From contig CAZBII010000091.1 of NCBI GenBank assembly GCA_964491665.1, positions 1 to 18,127 on the forward strand: a stretch of 18,127 nucleotides of DNA, read 5' to 3'. The notes under the pieces were generated by a model that was not told the origin of the DNA, ran no database searches, and was given only the letters and a program-made list of their open reading frames with translations. Positions 1-6,936 of this stretch are shown one piece after another. The position numbers and the translations under genes were made by a program. Origin of the DNA: Ch67 sp964491665. GTDB taxonomy: Bacteria; Pseudomonadota; Gammaproteobacteria; Pseudomonadales; Ketobacteraceae. The stretch's first letter is position 1, and the number at the start of each line of letters is the position of its first letter.

Positions 1-412
1 GCTTGATGCTGTGGCTGAGCACTTCATCGCGCTGGTTGAAGTTGAGCATGCCGGCGATGGCGCCCAGTTTCACCGTGGCCGCCACGCACACCAGCAGTTC
101 GGGGCGGTTCTCCATCAGCAGTCCCACCACGTCGCCGCTGCGGATGCCCTGCTGCGCAAACAGCGCCGCCACCCGGTTCACCCAGGCGTTGAAGTCGCGG
201 TAGGTCCAGCTGCGCTCGTCGAAACGCAGGGCCGGACGGTGGGGATGGCGCCGCGCCTGCTGCTCCAGCAGACGGCCAATGGAAAAGGCGCGCTGCGGTC
301 CGGCCAGAGCCATGTTCAGCGCGCCTTTCGCCAGCAGTGGCGCATCCGGCACCAGCTGCAGGGCGCCGGCCGCAAGACGGGCCAATGAAATCCGGTTGAA
401 TTCATCGCTCAT
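1..412 (-). CDS. Long-chain acyl-CoA synthetase, N-terminal part (truncated by window edge)
   Basis: Partial reading frame of 137 codons starting at ATG 412 and leaving the window at its left edge without a stop. Enzymes of this family activate fatty acids with ATP and CoA at the membrane. The visible part has the N-terminal layout of the FATP/very-long-chain acyl-CoA synthetase branch: a basic/hydrophobic leader, then FSIGRLLEQQARRHPHRPAL (residues 43-62), SWTYRDFNAWVNRVA (68-82) and GDVVGLLMENRPELL (93-107), followed by VKLGAIAGMLNFNQR. The P-loop and catalytic motifs lie outside the window, so substrate range cannot be judged. An AGGAGG ribosome-binding site (plus-strand 423-428) sits 10 nt upstream and supports this start; an in-frame ATG at 403 is the alternative. 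It lies 48 nt downstream of the TerC gene on the same strand and is probably the tail of that operon. Confidence 0.82.
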   Translation of the reverse strand, partial: MSDEFNRISLARLAAGALQLVPDAPLLAKGALNMALAGPQRAFSIGRLLEQQARRHPHRPALRFDERSWTYRDFNAWVNRVAALFAQQGIRSGDVVGLLMENRPELLVCVAATVKLGAIAGMLNFNQRDEVLSHSIK

Positions 413-460
413 GTTGCGGCCGCCTCCTGCGGCAATGATTTAACGTTGGGAGTGGCCGGC

Positions 461-1210
461 TCAGACGTCGTCCGGCATCTGGTTGTGCAGTTTCACCGGC
501 TGGCCGCGCTTGGAGCGCATCTTGATGTTGATTGCTTCCACCGCCAGCGAGAAGCCCATCGCCACGTAGATGTAGGCCTTCGGAATATGCACGCCGAAAC
601 CTTCCGCCATCAGGGTGAAGCCCACCAGGATCAGGAACGACAGCGCCAGCATTTTCAGTGACGGATGACGGTCAACGAAATCACCGATGGCCCTGGCGGC
701 GAACATCATCATGAACACGGCGATCATGATGGCGATGACCATGATGGGAACGTGCTGCGACAGGCCCACGGCGGTAATCACGGAGTCCAGCGAGAACACG
801 ATGTCGATGATGGCGATCTGGATCAGGATCAGGAAAAAGGCGTTGGCCTTGCCTTCCTTGTGCGCTTCTTCCTCGCCTTCCAGTGCGTCGAAGATTTCCC
901 GCGTGCTCTTCCACAGCAGGAAGAAGCCGCCGCCGAACAGGATGAAGTCCCGGCCGGAGAAGCCGCGGTCAAACAGATGGAACAGGGGTTCGGTGAGGCT
1001 CATCACCCAGGCCAGCGACAGCAGCAGCGCGATGCGGGTGAGCATGGCCAGACCCAGACCCATGACGCGGGCCTTCTGGCGCTGGTGTTCCGGCAGGCGG
1101 CCCACCAGGATGGAAATGAAGATGATGTTGTCGATGCCCAGGACGATTTCCAGGGCAGTCAGGGTCGCCAGGGCAACCCAGGCGGAAGGATCGTAAATCC
1201 ACTCAAACAT
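461..1210 (-). CDS. TerC family integral membrane protein
   Basis: 249 residues, a usual length for the short TerC/YgdQ-like branch without CBS domains. About seven hydrophobic segments are visible (roughly 12-36, 48-72, 86-101, 123-145, 153-172, 186-205, 212-229). The family's buried acidic signature is intact: E21 with D27-N28 in LEIVLGIDNIIF, and D136 with D142 in IIDIVFSLDSVIT. TerC proteins are linked to tellurite resistance and, in some bacteria, to manganese export or metal loading of exported proteins; the specific role here is inference. An acidic loop EGEEEAHKEGK lies around 111-121. The gene follows the prenyltransferase after a 76-nt gap and precedes the acyl-CoA synthetase on the same strand. 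No strong ribosome-binding site is seen before the ATG, but the start matches the family's N-terminus (MFEWIYDPSAW). Confidence 0.9.
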   Translation of the reverse strand: MFEWIYDPSAWVALATLTALEIVLGIDNIIFISILVGRLPEHQRQKARVMGLGLAMLTRIALLLSLAWVMSLTEPLFHLFDRGFSGRDFILFGGGFFLLWKSTREIFDALEGEEEAHKEGKANAFFLILIQIAIIDIVFSLDSVITAVGLSQHVPIMVIAIMIAVFMMMFAARAIGDFVDRHPSLKMLALSFLILVGFTLMAEGFGVHIPKAYIYVAMGFSLAVEAINIKMRSKRGQPVKLHNQMPDDV

Positions 1211-1286
1211 TGTGCAGTCTCGGTACCAGATGGGAGCGCTAGGATAGCGACTGCCCTGCCACGGGTAAACGCCGGATTTGCCGCTG

Positions 1287-2192
1287 TCAGCCCGACGTGG
1301 CAGTCACATACAGGGACAGCCCCAGCAGCGCCGGGGTCAGCAGGTTCACCGCCACGTTCATGGCCATGTAGGGCTTGAGGCGCGGAATATCGGTGGCAAA
1401 GCGCAGCGGCCCGCGGATCGACCACAGCGCCAGCGGCAGGGGCAGCAGGGCCAGCGCCGACAGGGCCGGCAGCAGGTTGCCCAGCACGCCGGACACGATG
1501 ATCGAATAGGCCGCCAGCACGAACAGGCCATACACGCCCGCCGCGTTGGCGTGGCCGTAGGCAATCAGGAAATGGCGGCGGCCGGCGGCGCGGTCGGCGT
1601 CCAGATCGGGGTACTGGTTCAGCAGCAGCAGGTTGTTGGCGAGGAAGAATGGCACCAGCGACAGGAAAAACGGCAACGCGGTGTAATGGCCGGTGAGGAC
1701 GAAATGGGTGCCGCCCACCATCAGCGGCCCCACCCCCAGCCCCGGCGCGATCAGGCACAGCCAGGGCAGGCGGTTGATCCAGCGGGTGTAGGCCAGCACC
1801 AGCGCGCAACCGGCCAGCCCCAGCGGCAGCAGTGCCCAACCCCGCAGCCAGATGAAGTAGAGTCCGCACAGCACGGTGACCGCCAGCGCCACCAGCCCCA
1901 GCGCCAGCACCAGCGACGCCGCCTGCGGCCGCTGCGGCAACGCCCCGCTGCCACCACTGAAGGCCGTGCGCTGCGTCTGCAGGTCCAGTCCGCTGCGGAA
2001 ATCCTCGTATTCATTGAGCATGTTCACGCTGATGTGGGCACACAGGGCGCCCAGCAGCACCAGCGTCAGCAGCAGCAGGTCGAGCGGGCCGGACAGGCGG
2101 GCGGTGCCGATGCCCACCAGCAGGCAGGCCGGCGTCAGCAGCAGGAAGGGCGGACGCAGGGTCTGGATAACAGTCGCGAGCAGTGATGGCAT
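1287..2192 (-). CDS. UbiA/MenA-type prenyltransferase
   Basis: 301 residues with about eight or nine hydrophobic segments, the usual size and topology of the UbiA superfamily, which transfers a polyprenyl chain to an aromatic or other acceptor in the inner membrane. Both Asp-rich Mg-pyrophosphate motifs are present: NEYEDFRSGLD (60-70) and NQYPDLDADRAAGRR (192-206). Their spacing, and the HxxxNxxNEYEDF context, resemble MenA (1,4-dihydroxy-2-naphthoate polyprenyltransferase) more than UbiA. No other menaquinone gene is in the window, so the acceptor is unknown. An AAGGAG site (plus-strand 2197-2202) lies 4 nt before ATG 2192. It begins 26 nt after the MCE gene on the same strand, which suggests co-transcription with a lipid-transport locus. 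Confidence 0.85.
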   Translation of the reverse strand: MPSLLATVIQTLRPPFLLLTPACLLVGIGTARLSGPLDLLLLTLVLLGALCAHISVNMLNEYEDFRSGLDLQTQRTAFSGGSGALPQRPQAASLVLALGLVALAVTVLCGLYFIWLRGWALLPLGLAGCALVLAYTRWINRLPWLCLIAPGLGVGPLMVGGTHFVLTGHYTALPFFLSLVPFFLANNLLLLNQYPDLDADRAAGRRHFLIAYGHANAAGVYGLFVLAAYSIIVSGVLGNLLPALSALALLPLPLALWSIRGPLRFATDIPRLKPYMAMNVAVNLLTPALLGLSLYVTATSG

Positions 2193-2218
2193 GCGGCTCC
2201 TTGATTCTTGCAGACAGA

Positions 2219-4558
2219 TTATTTCGGCAGCGCGATGCGCGGTTTCCAGTTCAGCCAGTCTTCCTTCGCTTCCGCGCTGAGCGTGAACATTTCGCCGGGT
2301 TTGGCCTGCGGCAGACTGGCGCCATTGTCGGGCGTGGCGAAGGCGATGCCGCCGGCCAGCACGGATTCCAGCGAATCGGTCTTGATCTTCGCGCCCTTGA
2401 ACAGGCCCACGTCGATGCTGACGCCGCTGGCATTCCAGAAGCGGCTGCCCTGCCGCACCAGTGCCACGTAACGCGGCTCGATGTTGACGAACACCTGGAT
2501 GTGGTCGGCGGTGTCGCCCAGCCGGTAGCCGGTGACCTTGCCCACCGGCACTTCGCGGTAATACACGCCCAGCCCTTCCTTGATGGAACCCAGTCGCGGC
2601 GTGGTGAGCACGATGTTGAGGCCGGCGCGCTCGCCGGTTTTCAGGGGCGCTTCCAGCTGGCCGCTGAACTGTTTGCGCGCGGCGCCGGTGCCGGGAATCA
2701 CTTCAAAATATTTGCCCTTCACCAGCGTCTCCAGATTGGCAGCGCCGGTGATGCTGATTTTCGGCTGCACCAGCCAGAACACCGAGCCGTCACGGGCGAA
2801 ACGCTCCGGCTGTACATGCAGCAGCGCCTGAATCACCACGCCACTCAGATCCGGTTTCAGATTGACGTTTTTCACCGTACCCACCTGGATGCCCTGGAAG
2901 CGGATGGCGGTGCCGGCTTCGATGCCGTCGGCGCTGGTCATGGCGATGTCGATCAGCGTGCCCTGCTCCTGCGCGGCGTCGAAATCCGCATACAGCGAAT
3001 AGACCGCGCCCTTGCTGGCAGGAACACCCGTGCCGGGCGGCGGATTGAAGAAACCGACACCGCCCTGCAGGATGCTGGCGAGGGATTCGGTGCGGAATGT
3101 CACCTTGCTGAGATTGCCGGTCAGCGACACGCCGCTGGCATTCCAGAAGCGGGTGTTGCTGTTGATCAGGCTGGCATATTCCGGCTCGATCAGCACGTCC
3201 ACCAGCACGGCGTCATTTTTTGCCGCCAGACTGAAACCCTGCACGCTGCCGACCTGGATCTTGCGGTACAGCACCGGCGAACCGCGCGTCAGCGACCCCA
3301 GTTCCTCGGTGCGCAGACGCAAACGCAATCCCGGTTTGCTGTCGTCCAGCAGCGGCGGTTTTTTCAGGGCGTCGAACACCCGGGTGGGCGCGCCTTCGCC
3401 GATGTCCATCTCGATGTAATTACCTTTCAGCAGCGTGTCGAGACCGGACACGCCGGACAGGGAAATTTCCGGTTTCACCACCCAGAAGCGCGCGCCGGTG
3501 TTGAGGTGTTCTTCCATCTCCGGCGGCAGCACCACGCTGGCTTCCACCGTCTTGTGATCGTCGCTGAGTTTCAGCGATTTCACTTCGCCGGCTTCAAAAC
3601 CCTTGTACATGATTTTGGTGCCCTTGGAAGCGAGCTTTTCGTCGGAACTGAAGCGGATGGTGGCACGCACGCCGCGCTGCGCACTGTCGAAATCCTGATA
3701 CAGGCGGAACTCGTCGCCGTTCTGCGCGTGGGTTTCCTTTGCCAGATCGGTGACGTCGAAGGTGATGCCGCCTTTCACCAGCGACAGCAGCGATTCCATG
3801 CGCATGTCGACACCGTCCAGACCCGCCTGCAGACGGAAGCCGCTGGCATTCCAGAAGCGGGTTTTTTTCGTCACCAGCTGATCGTAGGGCGTGCGGATGT
3901 GGACGTTGATGACGACGCGATCGTTGGCGGCATCCAGTTCGTAGTCCAGCACTTCGCCCACGGCAATTTTCTTGAACAGCACCGGCGCGCCGGTGTAGAT
4001 CGAGCCCAGATCACGGGCGTGCAGTTTCAGGTGCAGGCCGGGCACGCTGGCATCCAGCGTGGGCGGTTTTTCCAGCGCGTCGAAATGCCGCGCCGGTTCG
4101 CCGCCGCTGCCGATTTTCAGCGCGATGTAGTTGCCGGTGACGATGGTTTCCAGCCCGGTGACACCGCTCAGGCTGATCTCGGGTTTCACCAGCCAGAACT
4201 GCGTGCTGTTGCGCAGCAGCGCTTCGAGATGGCGATCCATGTCCACCGTGGCGATGACGCCTTGCATGTCGCTGGCATCGAGGCGGATGTCTTTCACCAC
4301 GCCGGCGGTGATGCCTTCGTGAATGACCTTGGTCTTGCCCACTTCGATGCCGGTGCCACTGGGAAAGTTGATGGTGATTTCCACCGGCGCTTCCGCCAGT
4401 GCGCGCAGCAGCAGCCACAAACCGATGGCGGCGGCAATCAGTGGCAGCAGCCAGATGATCGACAGGCTTTTCGACGGTTTCACCAGCGCGGGTGCCAGCG
4501 GTTCGCCCGGCAGCAGCGGATCGGGAGACGGTTGGGAAGGCACTTGTTCTTCAGACAT
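2219..4558 (-). CDS. pqiB: Six-MCE-domain intermembrane lipid transport protein (PqiB/LetB-like)
   Basis: 779 residues: a short cytoplasmic tail, one N-terminal membrane anchor (about 33-53) and six MCE (MlaD) domains at roughly 58-150, 173-268, 297-387, 409-504, 535-623 and 645-742. Proteins of this family stack MCE rings into a tunnel across the periplasm for phospholipid movement between membranes. E. coli PqiB has three MCE domains and LetB (YebT) seven, so six is intermediate. Odd domains share FWxVxPxISxxGxxxLxT and a GNYI/GKYF ending; even domains share RFWNASG and an ESLxSxLxGGI-type ending. The C-terminus (743-779) is short and lacks the long helical coiled coil of E. coli PqiB. ATG 4558 overlaps the end of the upstream pqiA-type gene by 8 nt and has an AGGAA site nearby, indicating translational coupling. 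Confidence 0.93.
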   Translation of the reverse strand: MSEEQVPSQPSPDPLLPGEPLAPALVKPSKSLSIIWLLPLIAAAIGLWLLLRALAEAPVEITINFPSGTGIEVGKTKVIHEGITAGVVKDIRLDASDMQGVIATVDMDRHLEALLRNSTQFWLVKPEISLSGVTGLETIVTGNYIALKIGSGGEPARHFDALEKPPTLDASVPGLHLKLHARDLGSIYTGAPVLFKKIAVGEVLDYELDAANDRVVINVHIRTPYDQLVTKKTRFWNASGFRLQAGLDGVDMRMESLLSLVKGGITFDVTDLAKETHAQNGDEFRLYQDFDSAQRGVRATIRFSSDEKLASKGTKIMYKGFEAGEVKSLKLSDDHKTVEASVVLPPEMEEHLNTGARFWVVKPEISLSGVSGLDTLLKGNYIEMDIGEGAPTRVFDALKKPPLLDDSKPGLRLRLRTEELGSLTRGSPVLYRKIQVGSVQGFSLAAKNDAVLVDVLIEPEYASLINSNTRFWNASGVSLTGNLSKVTFRTESLASILQGGVGFFNPPPGTGVPASKGAVYSLYADFDAAQEQGTLIDIAMTSADGIEAGTAIRFQGIQVGTVKNVNLKPDLSGVVIQALLHVQPERFARDGSVFWLVQPKISITGAANLETLVKGKYFEVIPGTGAARKQFSGQLEAPLKTGERAGLNIVLTTPRLGSIKEGLGVYYREVPVGKVTGYRLGDTADHIQVFVNIEPRYVALVRQGSRFWNASGVSIDVGLFKGAKIKTDSLESVLAGGIAFATPDNGASLPQAKPGEMFTLSAEAKEDWLNWKPRIALPK

Positions 4559-5213
4559 CGGACTGTTCCTGTGATGAATCCGGTGATGTTTCCTGCAAAT
4601 GATCCCAGATCAGACGCGGATCGAAACTCATGGCGGCGAACATGGTGAGAACCACCACGGTGGCAAACGCGGTGGCGCCGGTGCCGGCAGTGATCGTGGC
4701 CACCGCACCCAGATCCACCAGCGTCACCAGAATCGAAATCATGAACAGGTCGAGCATGGACCAGGCGCCGATCACTTCGATGACGCGATACAGCACCGTG
4801 CACTGGCGCTTGTTCAGGGTCCAGCGGCGCTGCACAGTCAGCAGCAGCACCATGATGCCCACCAGTTTCAGCACCGGCACCGCAATGCTGGCGATGAACA
4901 CGATCACCGCAATCGGAATCATGCCCGCCTGCGCCAGATGCACCACGCCGGACAGAATGGTGTCCGGTTCGCCCTCGCCGAAATAGATCACCGTCATCAC
5001 CGGATACAGGTTCGCCGGCAGGATGAAAATCCACGCGGTGATCACCAGCGCCCAGGTGCGGGCGAGACTGTCGGGCAGGCGCGAATGCAGTTTGCTGCCA
5101 CAGCGCGGACAGCGGGTCTGGCCGTTCTGCAGGTGCGGCGCCACCGGCGTCAGCAGATGGCAGGCGCGGCACAGTACGAGATTGCGGGATCTAGCGGTGG
5201 GAATGGCGTGCAC
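4551..5213 (-). CDS. pqiA: Paraquat-inducible protein A family, second unit (PqiA-like)
   Basis: 220 residues corresponding to one half of E. coli PqiA, which holds two such units in one chain. An N-terminal zinc-ribbon-like pair is seen (C15-R-A-C18 and C35-P-R-C38), then about four membrane segments (roughly 53-72, 84-118, 143-164, 172-197). The family works with the MCE protein as its inner-membrane partner. The start codon is GTG at 5213; no in-frame ATG lies between it and the first Cys pair. The gene starts inside the end of the preceding PqiA-like gene (23-nt overlap) and its 3' end overlaps the MCE gene by 8 nt, so the three are almost certainly one translationally coupled operon. Which half of E. 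coli PqiA it matches best cannot be settled without alignment. Confidence 0.9.
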   Translation of the reverse strand: MHAIPTARSRNLVLCRACHLLTPVAPHLQNGQTRCPRCGSKLHSRLPDSLARTWALVITAWIFILPANLYPVMTVIYFGEGEPDTILSGVVHLAQAGMIPIAVIVFIASIAVPVLKLVGIMVLLLTVQRRWTLNKRQCTVLYRVIEVIGAWSMLDLFMISILVTLVDLGAVATITAGTGATAFATVVVLTMFAAMSFDPRLIWDHLQETSPDSSQEQSDV

Positions 5214-5820
5214 GGACCTGCCCTACCTTGTCCCAGATGGGATGTGTGTCGAACAGCACGGCGTTGAGCGTGGTGACTGCCAGCAGGCCGGTGAAGCACA
5301 CCATGCCCAGCCCCAGCTGGATGTCGCCCAGGTCCAGCATCTTGATGTACGCCACCAGAATTCCCAGCATGAACACTTCAAGCATGCCCCAGCGGTTGAC
5401 GCGACTCTGGATTTTCAGCATGAACACCAGCGGCGCGTTATAGCGGTTGAATTTCACCAGCAGGCAGATGCCGGTAATCAGGATGAATTCGATCAGCGGC
5501 GCCAGAATGCTGCAGAAAAACACCAGCGCCGCCATCCACCAGTAGCCCTGCCGGAACAGCTGGGTGGCGCCTTTCACCATGGTGTCGGCGTTGTTCAGGC
5601 CCAGCATGTTGAAGGTCATGATCGGCAGAAAATTGGCCGGCACGAACAGGATCAGCGCGGTGAGACTGAGGGCCAGACCGCGATTGATGGAATCGCGGCG
5701 CGGTTTGTAGAGCGTGCAGCCACAGCGCGGACACACCAGTTTCTGCCCCGGCTGCGCCGGCACATCCTGCAACAGCGCGTCGCATTCGTGGCAGGCCAGA
5801 CAGGAGGATGGGTGCGGCAT
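5191..5820 (-). CDS. pqiA: Paraquat-inducible protein A family, first unit (PqiA-like)
   Basis: 209 residues with the same plan as its downstream neighbour: N-terminal Cys pairs C10-H-E-C13 and C30-P-R-C33, then about four membrane segments containing the family-type strings LILFVPANFLPIMTF and GMLEVFMLGILVAYIKM. It is the first gene of the overlapping pqiA-pqiA-pqiB unit. The frame stays open far upstream, but the upstream part is antisense to rmlA and has no PqiA similarity. ATG 5820 gives a start (MPHPSSCLACHEC) just before the first Cys pair, as in the family. No strong ribosome-binding site is visible. A TAGAAT -10-like hexamer lies 35 nt upstream in the divergent region shared with rmlA. 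Confidence 0.9.
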   Translation of the reverse strand: MPHPSSCLACHECDALLQDVPAQPGQKLVCPRCGCTLYKPRRDSINRGLALSLTALILFVPANFLPIMTFNMLGLNNADTMVKGATQLFRQGYWWMAALVFFCSILAPLIEFILITGICLLVKFNRYNAPLVFMLKIQSRVNRWGMLEVFMLGILVAYIKMLDLGDIQLGLGMVCFTGLLAVTTLNAVLFDTHPIWDKVGQVRARHSHR

Positions 5821-5854
5821 GGGGCAGTGACACTCGCAGTTTCGGGATGGACGG

Positions 5855-5860
5855 ATTCTA
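5855..5860 (-). promoter_or_regulatory. Possible -10 element for the pqiA-pqiB operon
   Basis: The minus-strand hexamer TAGAAT differs from TATAAT at one position and lies about 35 nt upstream of the first PqiA-like start, in the 123-bp gap that separates it from the divergent rmlA. The matching -35 position has no good TTGACA-like hexamer, so this is a weak call. Confidence 0.3.
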
Positions 5861-5943
5861 TCGCAGGAGCGCCGGGGGCAGTAGTTTTTCGGCAAGCTGC
5901 TACTATTCGAGGAACAGCCCTTCCTGCGACGGACGCCTTCACC

Positions 5944-6837
5944 ATGCACTACAAGGGAATCATTCTGGCCGGTGGCACCGGCACCCGCCTGCATCCCCTG
6001 ACCATCAGCGTCAGCAAGCAGCTGATGCCCGTTTACGACAAACCCATGATCTATTATCCGCTGTCGCTGCTGATGCTGGCGCAGATCCGCGAAGTGCTGA
6101 TCATCACCACCCCGCGCGACAGCACTGCGTTCCGCCAGCTGCTGGGCGACGGCTCGCAGTGGGGCATGCGCTTCGAATATGCCGTGCAGCCTTCGCCTGA
6201 CGGACTGGCGCAGGCGTTTCTGATCGGCGCCGATTTCATCGGCAGCGACAACGTCTGCCTGGTGCTGGGCGACAACATCTTTTACGGCTCCGGCCTGTCG
6301 GCGCAGCTGCAGAACGCCACCCGGCGCGAATCCGGCGCCACCGTGTTCGGCTATTACGTGCGTGACCCGCAGCGCTACGGCGTGTTCGGCTTTGACCGCG
6401 ACGGCAACGTCACCAGCATCGAGGAAAAGCCGGCGCAGCCCAAATCCAACTACGCCATCACCGGCGTGTATTTTTTCGATCGCGACGTGGTGGACATGGC
6501 GCGGCGGGTGCAGCCGTCGGTGCGCGGCGAACTGGAAATCACCGACGTCATCAACGCCTATCTGCAACGCGGCGACCTGCGGGTGGAGCTGCTGGGACGC
6601 GGCACCGCCTGGCTCGACACCGGCACCCACGACGCGCTGCTGGATGCCGCCAACTTCATCAAACTGCTGGAAGACCGCCAGGGTTTGAAAGTGTGCTGCC
6701 CGGAGGAAATCAGCTACCTGATGGGCTTCATCGACGACGCGCAGTTCGAGCGGCTGATCGGAGCGCTGGAAAAGAGCGGCTACGGTCATTATCTGCGGCG
6801 GATTCTGGAGGAGAACCGCGCCATTTCCGCGCGCTGA
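5944..6837 (+). CDS. rmlA: Glucose-1-phosphate thymidylyltransferase
   Basis: 297 residues, the full family length. It joins dTTP and glucose-1-phosphate to give dTDP-glucose, the first step toward dTDP-L-rhamnose and related sugars for LPS O-antigen or capsule, in the cytoplasm. The nucleotide-binding motif GGTGTRLHPLT is at residues 10-20, with SKQLMPVYDKPMIYYPL (24-40), LVLGDNIFYG (107-116) holding the metal-binding D110, IEEKPAQPKSNYA (159-171), and AWLDTGTHDALLDA (222-235) holding D225. ATG 5944 matches the family start (MHYKGIILAGGTGTRL); an in-frame extension upstream to 5023 is antisense to the pqiA genes and is discarded. No rmlB, rmlC or rmlD gene is nearby, so it stands alone and must work with genes elsewhere. 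It ends at a strong hairpin terminator. Confidence 0.96.
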   Translation: MHYKGIILAGGTGTRLHPLTISVSKQLMPVYDKPMIYYPLSLLMLAQIREVLIITTPRDSTAFRQLLGDGSQWGMRFEYAVQPSPDGLAQAFLIGADFIGSDNVCLVLGDNIFYGSGLSAQLQNATRRESGATVFGYYVRDPQRYGVFGFDRDGNVTSIEEKPAQPKSNYAITGVYFFDRDVVDMARRVQPSVRGELEITDVINAYLQRGDLRVELLGRGTAWLDTGTHDALLDAANFIKLLEDRQGLKVCCPEEISYLMGFIDDAQFERLIGALEKSGYGHYLRRILEENRAISAR

Positions 6838-6885
6838 CCTTTTTCCGCGGCAGGCTTTCCGCCGCCAGACAGGATGCACCAACAA

Positions 6886-6910
6886 AAACCCCGGCGCATG
6901 GCCGGGGTTT
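6886..6910. terminator. Bidirectional rho-independent terminator between rmlA and the TSP3 lipoprotein gene
   Basis: A perfect 10-bp inverted repeat, AAACCCCGGC at 6886-6895 and GCCGGGGTTT at 6901-6910, flanks a 5-nt loop. It lies between two convergent genes, 48 nt after the rmlA stop and 26 nt after the stop of the minus-strand lipoprotein gene. On the minus strand the stem is followed by a T-rich tract (TTTTTGTT), so it is likely the better terminator for the lipoprotein gene; on the plus strand the T run is only three bases and part of the stem. Confidence 0.85.
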
Positions 6911-6936
6911 CTGCGTGTGCTGCGGAATCACCCGCT

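Noticed and set aside
2183..4648. Plus-strand open frame of 821 codons opposite the MCE gene
   Set aside because: It is antisense to six recognisable MCE domains and its His/Gln/Ala/Gly-rich product has no recognisable domain; it arises from GC-rich codon bias.
5821..6885. Upstream extension of the first PqiA-like gene across rmlA
   Set aside because: The extension is antisense to the well-conserved rmlA gene and has no PqiA-like sequence; ATG 5820 fits the family start.
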